The position numbers were made by a program, and so were the translations under genes. A stretch of DNA of 64,000 nt from Byssochlamys sp. IMV 00236. Its lineage: Eukaryota; Ascomycota; Eurotiomycetes; Eurotiales; Thermoascaceae. Below the pieces are notes generated by a model that saw nothing but the letters and a program-made list of their open reading frames with translations, did not search any database and was not told the origin of the DNA. The stretch spans positions 620,001-684,000 of the forward strand of contig MSJH02000698.1 of the NCBI GenBank assembly GCA_001931875.2. The letters run 5' to 3'. This document shows, in pieces, positions 57,630 to 64,000 of this stretch (position 1 is the first letter of the stretch; each line of letters starts with the position of its first letter).

Positions 57630-58165
57630 GAGGTCTATGAAGGTATCTCTGTGGTTCACCGGGATTTGTATATAAAGATACCCTATTCAGCTCTTCAGGA
57701 ACTATCCTGGCAGCTACTGGAGCTTATGCCAGGATTCGAGGCCCATGAGCAATGGTAATGGCTTGTACAATGCTTATTCTTAGCCACCAGTCTAGCTTGA
57801 AGAGCAAGTTATTTCCTAAGCAAATCAGTACCGTATATTTCGCGATAACACGAAGGTGAATCTTTGATGACCTATGAACGTCCTGAATCCCCGGAAGTGT
57901 CCAAAGGGCACAAGATCAATGAGCGACTTCCTCTGAGAGCAACTTCCCGATTGAGACGCTAAGTTGGTATGCTCTTGGTGAAGAGTGGTTGTATGAGACG
58001 TCTTCAGCTCCTTCCAAGAGATCATACCCTCTGTACCTGACAGGGCTGCTGTTGCCTTATTCGTTACATATCTACTGGGCCATTGCAGTCAAAGTAGGCA
58101 GACTTCATTCTGGATGATCAGCTAGTTTCTACAGCTGCACCTCTGAAGACTCTTGTTTCAAATAG
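57630..58165. other. Intergenic region
   Basis: TSC10 3' flank and promoter of the next plus-strand gene. No feature recognised. Confidence 0.6.
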
Positions 58166-59210
58166 ATGACTTCCATTATCTCGTACACAATGGCTTCCCT
58201 GAACGGCTCCAGTTTGAAATCAATACTCATCATCTCTGTCCTTATACCTCTCTCATCGGCTTTCTGTCTCTACCCAGCCGTTGACGCGAAGGCTTCATCT
58301 CAGCTAGTCATCGACAATGTGCAGATGATCAGCTCATGCTGGGATCTGCTCAACTGCTCTTTCGAGGACATCAGAGACTGGCAGCCAGTCACGCGTCTTC
58401 ACTTCCTGCAGTATATGCAAGCCACGCATTTCCCGAGACTCGGTTCGTCTGACCAGTTTCGAGACATGGAGGGCATAACAGAATTCACGATGCGTAAGGG
58501 AATCGCTGGACGAGGGACGTGGGTCTCTCATGTGGAAGCAGCAGCTATCGAAGCCGTCGAACGTGCAGCGGCTATAGTATTGAAGTATTCAGACGACCCT
58601 GGCCCCAACCCAGGCGTGATCAGATGGGTTAGCTTCTTCCGTGAGCAGCGCCGTGGAGGCCTTGGAGATCGTCGAGTAAGTCAGTGCTGTGGGTATAACA
58701 CGAAGGATGCGAGGTTCTAACGGTCTCAAGGAACATGATCAGATATGGTCTGTTGCATCTCTGGTTGCTATTGAGCATGGCATAAATAGGGCAAAAATCG
58801 CGAACGTGTCGGATCCTACTGCAAGAGAGCTGTTCTGGGTTCATGGGCTGAGAGTGCACCGTGAACTGATGCAGAATCGATCGATTATCGTCTTCTTTGT
58901 GCGTGCGTGAGTATTCCTTAAAGGTGTCCCTCATCTGAGAAGTTCGTGTATGTGCTGTGCTAATCTTGCTGCCGAACATAGTGCTCTCATCTTCACCAAC
59001 AAATCATTAGCAGTGACTATTGAGCGCGCTCTTGAGTTTTTCACGCGTGTGAATACGCCCGTGCCCATGAAATTGTGGTCAGAGGTCGTATGGCAGGTTG
59101 GTGGTGTCCTCTTCGGATATCATGTCGAAGGAAGTCCCAGAGATTGGGAGCTATTGCGGCGCATTGCTAGCCAGTTCTGGGAGGAGTACCAGAAGGCTGC
59201 GGAAGACTAA
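58166..59210 (+). CDS. Unrecognised secreted or membrane-anchored protein
   Basis: Three exons, 58166-58675, 58731-58906 and 58982-59210 (introns GTAAGT...CTCAAG with CTAAC, and GTGAGT...ACATAG), encode 304 residues. The N-terminus has a hydrophobic stretch (LKSILIISVLIPLSSAFCLYP) compatible with a signal peptide; a second Met at residue 9 could be the real start. The rest is helical: CWDLLNCSFEDIRDWQPVTR, an AIEAVERAAAIVLKYSDD helix, then EHDQIWSVASLVAIEHGI and VTIERALEFFTRVNTPVPMK, and a Trp-rich end (LWSEVVWQVGG, FWEEYQKAAED). I know no family for it. Consistent splicing and composition support a real gene. It may be lineage-restricted. Confidence 0.65.
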
Positions 59211-59611
59211 AGAGCGATCTATATATATTATTGCACATTTTACGGGGCAGCACTACGGCAGAGCGCACACAAGAGCCGGGCGTTATATACGCACAGCGAG
59301 GATATGTTGCAGGGCAACTCTTAAAGTACAATAGCAAGTTACTTCTCATAATAAAGTACGATGTATCTCTGGGCATTTCAGGTAAACAATAATCATCATC
59401 GCGATTATGAACAGAGGATGAATCTGATAGGGAAGAGGGATCGACATACCATTCCTAGTGCGATCTCGATATGCACCGGATCCGGACTTTTGTTGTTACC
59501 GAAAGTCCGGTTGGTTGGCCGAGTGACGTAGTAGTAAACCGTTGAAGATCGCTTCGCGCAATCAAGTTTCGAAAGTTGGAAACGCTTGTATATCGCACAC
59601 ATACCCCTTGA
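59211..59611. other. Intergenic region
   Basis: 3' flank of the preceding gene and upstream of a candidate micro-gene. No feature recognised. Confidence 0.55.
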
Positions 59612-59767
59612 ATGGCGACGAATTTTCAATTTTTGGCGCAGTTGGAGCAAGAATATGCTCACTCACATCTGCGCGACGACATCCCGAATCTCGAACAGAG
59701 CGTGCAAGCCCTTATGCATCTAACTCGACATACAATCCACAAAGTTGATCGCAAAGGAGATTCCTAG
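59612..59767 (+). CDS. Candidate 51-residue protein
   Basis: ATG at 59612 to TAG at 59767 in one frame: starts MATNFQFLAQLEQEYAHSHL, continues with LRDDIPNLEQSVQALMHL and ends KVDRKGDS. The composition (regular hydrophobic spacing, acidic and basic residues, no low complexity) looks like a small helical protein rather than chance. It sits alone between two genes on the same strand, 85 bases before the next start. It might also be an upstream ORF or a first exon of the following gene, though the frames do not join in an obvious way. No family recognised. Confidence 0.4.
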   Translation: MATNFQFLAQLEQEYAHSHLRDDIPNLEQSVQALMHLTRHTIHKVDRKGDS

Positions 59768-59852
59768 AGCGCGCTGAAGAGGAAACCTGAAAACCATTCC
59801 TCCTCTCATTTTGAAGCAGCAGGCATTGCATCCTCAATTATAAGGCGCCGCT

Positions 59853-60960
59853 ATGGATGCCATATTCTCCATCCCAGTGCTCTCTTTCCTACTTATCCCA
59901 GCCTTTTCCTCGTACAGCACGAGCCTGAATATCCTGTTTTTCTACATGACATGGACGACTCTCGTGCTGTCGCATGCGCCACTACGAGTTGAGATTTTTG
60001 GCACATTAGCTGTGCGCTTATTATTTTACCTCGTCCCGTCACTGCTCTTTTTTCTGTTTGATATCTTGACGCCTTCTGCGGCAGTGGTGATAAAAGCACA
60101 TGGAGAAACCGGCTTGCCAGCGGGGAGCAAGAGAGGGAAGACAACTTTGAAAGAGGCGAAAGTTGTGGGCTGGTCAGTGCTCAATCTTGCATTGAGTATT
60201 GCGGCGCAGGCTGGTATCGAATATACCTTGACGAGAGTGCTTGGAGTTCGTAGCGCGTTGAAGATTTCGATAAAATTGCCTATGCCATGGGGGATCGTGA
60301 AGGATCTAGTTCGTGGATTTCTCGTGAGAGAGGTATGTACTGTGCCTTATTAAATCCATCATGGGAGGACAGTCGCAGACTCACTACTAATTATTACTTA
60401 TCCTGCAACAGGTCCTATCCTATCTTGTCCACCGCTACATTCTTCACTCACGCGGCTCAAGGGTTGCGCGAAAACATCGATCCTGGTATCATTCCCTGCG
60501 CGCACCTTATCCCCTCACAGCACACTATGACCACCCTCTACCATACTTGATCTCGACCTTCGTCCCGACATATGGCTCTGCGACGCTCTTCCGATTTCAC
60601 TTCATCACATACATCATCTACCTCTCCATTATCTCGATGGAGGAAACATTCGCCTATTCCGGCTACACCATCATGCCGACGAGCTTCTTTCTAGGCGGTA
60701 TCGCCCGACGGGTCGATATGCATCTTCTAAGTGACGGCGAAGGCAACTTTGGGCCGTGGGGAATCCTCGATTGGGTCTGCGGGACAACAGTTGGAGAGAG
60801 TGTTGAGGATGATATCAGAGGGGAGTTGGAAGAACACGAGATTGAAGAGAAGGTGAGAAAGGCGATTCAGATGTCGAGGAAGAAAATCAAGGAAGGAAAC
60901 GGGAGGGCTAGTAGTAAAGGAACTCCTAGTAAAGGGAGGAGTAGGAGGAGGAATTCATGA
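59853..60960 (+). CDS. Fatty acid hydroxylase / sterol desaturase superfamily protein
   Basis: Exons 59853-60332 and 60412-60960, with an intron GTATGT...CAACAG (phase 0), give 342 residues. The N-terminal half has three to four membrane helices (IFSIPVLSFLLIPAFSSY, LAVRLLFYLVPSLLFFLFDI, VGWSVLNLALSIAAQ). The second exon carries di-iron-type histidine clusters HRYILH, HRSWYHS and AHYDHP. A GEGNFGPWGILDWVCGT block follows that corresponds to the usual NFG...WD...FGT end motif. Family members hydroxylate or desaturate lipids or sterols in the ER. The last histidine cluster is reduced (VDMHLL rather than HxxHH), so catalytic activity is uncertain. The C-terminus is charged and basic (KGRSRRRNS). 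The exact substrate cannot be inferred. Confidence 0.82.
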
Positions 60961-62007
60961 GTATGTGAAATGAATAACTAGTATCTACTGTGTTATATAT
61001 AATGCGAGATAAGATGTATTTGAAATAGTAATGATGTCTGGTTGGAATTTTTCTCATTTCTCGAAAGAACATACAAAGCAAAAGAAAAGAAATCGGGAAC
61101 ATAAGTAATTAATCACATGGCAGGACAGCAATAAACAATTATAGGATGTCTCCATTGATTCAAACACATATGATCTTTAAGACTAAAATTGGAGAGTACT
61201 GGTAATATTATCTCATCCCGGATGATCATTTCAATCCAGACTAGGGACGTTAGTCAATACTAGTATCGTACTAGGGTGCCATAATAATAGGTATTAACCT
61301 CGTCTGCGATTTTCCGTTTAAAAAATCCGGGGAAATTTCTGGGTTTCGTCATGAAATGGAAAAAAACCCTAGGTCTAGTCCATTTCGGGCAATATTGAAC
61401 TGGGTCCGAGTCTGGTTCCGAAACCCCATGTGCGACGGGGTTGATGTGTGTATCTCGATCATGGAAGTGGTACTACTAATCAATGGGACAGTGGACGATA
61501 GTAGGGGGAATTATATAGTATTGGGCAGCTTGGGGGATTCGAAGGTTTTTGTTAAAATGTGGGATCTAGGTCGGGGGTTCACATTTTATGCGGAGATCGG
61601 AATCGTATCGGAGTTTGGAATTGGAGAAGATTGTACCATGCATTGCGATGTTTTAGAAAGACATGCCAGCCTCTCATGTGTGGGCACATGCTGACTGGGT
61701 GGAAAAAAGTATTTCATATTTTTTGGTCTTTTCGCAAACCGGCCGCGCTGGGAGGGCTGTAGGTTGAAATTATAACATCCCGGGGTCTTTCCCGAGTGAC
61801 ACATTTTTCCTAGAGAAAAGAAAAAGGTATCCGCATCAAGTTACATATTTCGTGAGCTCTCCTCCCGCGTTTTGCCATTTGCGTTCCCACAAGACGAATG
61901 TTCCACAACTGGTTGCCCAACTTTGTTCGGAAGAAAACTTAGTAGCCGCCTCTCGTGAAAACATTCCCCTTTCCAACACACCTAACCCGCGGTCCCATAG
62001 CTGCCAT
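60961..62007. other. Intergenic region
   Basis: Between converging genes. A plus-strand frame at 61356-61694 has an odd composition and no domain, and is not called. No repeats or RNA genes recognised. Confidence 0.55.
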
Positions 62008-62925
62008 CTACCACTTCATCTCGTGGGGCTTGTCACCGTTTCGGAGGCTGAAGCTGGTGGAGAGGTAGCTGCCGAGGAACTGCTCCTTCTTGATGTTGGC
62101 CAGGAGAACCGAATCGATGGCCTTCTGGTCGCTGGCGCGGGCGCTGGTGACCTTCTTCTTCTGTTGATAGAGAATCCACGCATTAGCCTCAGATCTCAAC
62201 CTTCGATTCCTCACACTTGTCAGTGTGCGTGCATAGACATACCTCGGGCTTCTCTCCCTGCTTGAAGAAAGCCTCCTCGGTCTTCTTCTCGGCCTTCTTC
62301 TCCTTGGTGAAGTAGTCGGCCTCGGAAACCTTCTCAAGGACCTTCTCGTCAATACCCTTCAGGTCGACCTTGGTGCTGGTGGCAATGACATAACGGTGGT
62401 TCACTCGGCGGAGAGGAACACCGTTGATCTTGAAGGGGCCGGTCACGAGGAGAACACCCTCGGACAGATGCTTCAAGAGAACAACACGCTTGCCACGGAA
62501 ACGACCGGCCAGGAGGATCAGGACAGCACCAGGCTGGAGGGTTTCCCGGAGCTTCGTGGGCTGAATGCTCTTGCGAACCTATTCATTTGCACAGTCATGT
62601 TAGAACCTCTGTCCCTTTTTTCAATTGTGCGAATCACTCAGATGTGTGGTCCTCGATATACGACTTGGCATATCAACCGTGCTCATATCGACACCGGCTG
62701 TCGTACGCAACCGCACAACCGCCATACCGGTGATAATTGCACGGCTGATAGTCGTCGCGTCTCGATTCCTTTTCCCATTTCATTCGCGACAAGGGCTGTA
62801 CTGACTTTCTTTGGCTGGGGTTCGTCATCCACGGGGTACCATTTCTGGGCCTTCTGGGTGTGGTGCGGAACGGTCCTCTGGCCCTTTCCAAACTGCTTCG
62901 TCTGGCCAACAGTAGAGTCCGACAT
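62008..62925 (-). CDS. rpl6: 60S ribosomal protein eL6
   Basis: Three exons: 62925-62806, 62578-62243 and 62160-62008, giving 202 residues (yeast L6 is 176). It is a structural protein of the large ribosomal subunit that contacts 25S rRNA. The N-terminus is basic and Gln-rich ([20 protein letters not shown]). The SH3-like core has [60 protein letters not shown] and TKVDL. A Lys/Glu-rich helix follows ([21 protein letters not shown]). The last exon encodes [20 protein letters not shown] and [21 protein letters not shown] 227 nt first intron (GTCAGT donor) is typical of ribosomal protein genes in fungi. It is divergent from RPN13. Confidence 0.94.
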
Positions 62926-63315
62926 ATTGGCTGCTGGGGACGAAGGGTCGCTTGAAAAGAAAGTAGGAAGGGGTGGTGGTTTGTCGACGGCGGTGGTTGT
63001 TGGATTGAAGTGACTGACTTGGTGCGGCCCAGGGCGGGAAATCCTGAGGTTTGTGGGAACACGAGCCCTATCAATTAACCGAAAGGCGCTAGTGCCGATT
63101 GGGAGCTCCAGCCAAGCTGACCGCCGCGATAAGTGACCGTTCTGCGGCGGCCGGGAGAGACCAGCAGCGCAGGTGTGGTTAGTTAGTAGTTAGTAGTCTA
63201 CTGGAGAGCTTCTAACCAAAACACCAACACTGACGTACCCTTGGGTTGCTTTCTCCCTTTCTCTCTCTATACACCTTTCTTCCTTGACGACCATCATCTC
63301 TCCCTGTCGTCCATC
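62926..63315. promoter_or_regulatory. Shared eL6 / RPN13 promoter
   Basis: The 390-base interval holds GC-rich sequence near eL6, a short direct repeat of GTTAGTA units at about 63178-63200, and a C/T-rich leader in front of RPN13. No TATA box was convincing. Confidence 0.5.
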
Positions 63316-64000
63316 ATGTCCATACAACCCATCATCACCTTCAAAGCAGGTATCTGCGACTTGGATGTGAGTCCTATCCCTCCCGGTTCGCTGCTGCGAT
63401 GCTTGGCTGCTGCTGCGGTCCGTTCCCCAGCTATCACCGCCAGCTCAACTAATGCTCCATACAGACCTCTGCCAACCCTCCTAGAGTCAAGCCAAAGCAG
63501 ACCCCTGGCTACATCTATCTATACTCCGAAGATGAATTGATTCACTTCTGCTGGCGTCCTCGATCGGCTCCACTCACGGAACCAGAGCTCGACCTTGTGA
63601 TGGTCCCCTCCGATGGCAGCTTCACCCCGTACAAGCAGTCTACCGCGCAGGCCCCGACCAACGGCCGTATTTTTGTGCTGAAGTTCTCGTCGAGTTCGCA
63701 GCGGTATCTCTTCTGGCTGCAGTCCAAGAGCCAGCATGAGAGGGGAAACCCAAGCTATTTCAGCCCCAGAGATCTGAAGCTGGGGGAGATTGTCCACACG
63801 TTGCTACAGGGAGAGGAGATTGATGTTTCGCAAGAGATCGCCAATCTCCCCAGGGGTCCTGACGGCGGTGACGATGACGAGACAATGGAGGATGTAGAAG
63901 GTGTTGACCATGATCCCAACCATAACCACTCCGGCAGCGGGGGAGCTGGTATGGATGCTACTGGAGGAGATATCCGGGAAGAGGGCCAGGGGTCGCGGGA
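63316..64000 (+). CDS. rpn13: Proteasomal ubiquitin receptor RPN13 (ADRM1), 3' partial
   Basis: Exon 1 is 63316-63366 (MSIQPIITFKAGICDLD). An intron GTGAGT...ATACAG follows, and exon 2 runs from 63465 off the end of the window. About 195 residues are visible. Rpn13 sits on the 26S proteasome base (Rpn2), binds ubiquitin through its Pru domain and, in many species, activates the deubiquitinase Uch37. The Pru domain is seen as FKAGICDLD, PGYIYLYSEDELIHFCWRPR, LDLVMVPSDGSFTPY, GRIFVLKFSSSSQRYLFWLQ and LGEIVHTLLQGEE. An acidic Gly/Asp linker leads towards the C-terminal DEUBAD domain, which would lie beyond base 64000. All key Pru features are present. Confidence 0.92.

Noticed and set aside
61356..61694. 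112-codon plus-strand frame between converging genes
   Set aside because: Odd composition, no domain and no splice signals supporting it.
1..64000. tRNA, rRNA, CRISPR or transposon sequences
   Set aside because: No cloverleaf-like tRNA signature, rRNA core, regular repeat array, transposase or reverse transcriptase was recognised by eye; a tRNAscan-SE and RepeatMasker run would settle this.

Overview
This is nuclear DNA of a filamentous ascomycete, most likely order Eurotiales (Aspergillus/Penicillium-like). The evidence is short 45-120 nt introns with GTATGT/GTAAGT donors and CTAAC/CTGAC branch sites, wide AT-rich spacers, and gene content typical of that group (SSD1, HSP78, MSH5, GLE1, TSC10, SAS10, EMC5, RPN13, eL6, a copper metallothionein, an OSM1-type fumarate reductase). 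The genus is an inference. No prokaryotic, organellar or viral feature, CRISPR array, rRNA or convincing tRNA was seen.

Layout. (1) 1-6736: a very large coiled-coil protein cut off at its 5' end. It carries three PAM2-like motifs (poly(A)-binding-protein docking) and resembles the Upa2 type of mRNA-transport scaffold. (2) 8.3-12.3 kb: an MFS permease and a soluble fumarate reductase. (3) 12.3-18.5 kb: a gene-poor stretch with a tiny two-exon copper metallothionein and some degraded or unresolved reading frames. (4) 18.5-20.1 kb: an F-box protein. (5) 20.1-24.1 kb: a long AT-rich spacer with trinucleotide repeats and an assembly gap. (6) 24.1-32.8 kb: GLE1 (minus) and SSD1 (plus), divergent, separated by a 2.8 kb shared upstream region with a pyrimidine-rich leader. 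(7) 34.3-40.8 kb: four minus-strand genes, namely a UBE2S-type E2 enzyme, a small two-pass membrane protein, a conserved nuclear-looking protein and a GPI-anchored wall protein. (8) 40.8-44.7 kb: gene-poor, with one candidate small gene. (9) 44.7-64 kb: dense housekeeping block with EMC5, EF-1beta, HSP78, MSH5 (17 exons), SAS10/UTP3, TSC10, an unrecognised secreted or membrane protein, a candidate micro-gene, a fatty acid hydroxylase-family protein, eL6 and the 5' part of RPN13.

How the genes relate. Many act in mRNA and protein homeostasis: mRNA export (GLE1), mRNA control (SSD1, PAM2 scaffold), ribosome assembly and translation (SAS10, eL6, EF-1beta), membrane insertion (EMC5), disaggregation (HSP78) and ubiquitin-proteasome turnover (UBE2S, F-box, RPN13). 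This is shared theme, not an operon-like system. Divergent pairs with compact shared promoters are EF-1beta/HSP78, SAS10/TSC10 and eL6/RPN13. The points most worth following up are the multi-PAM2 protein, the UBE2S homologue with a VRRL tail, the NDR-kinase motif array in SSD1, the heat-shock-element array between EF-1beta and HSP78, and the micro-genes that simple ORF calling misses.
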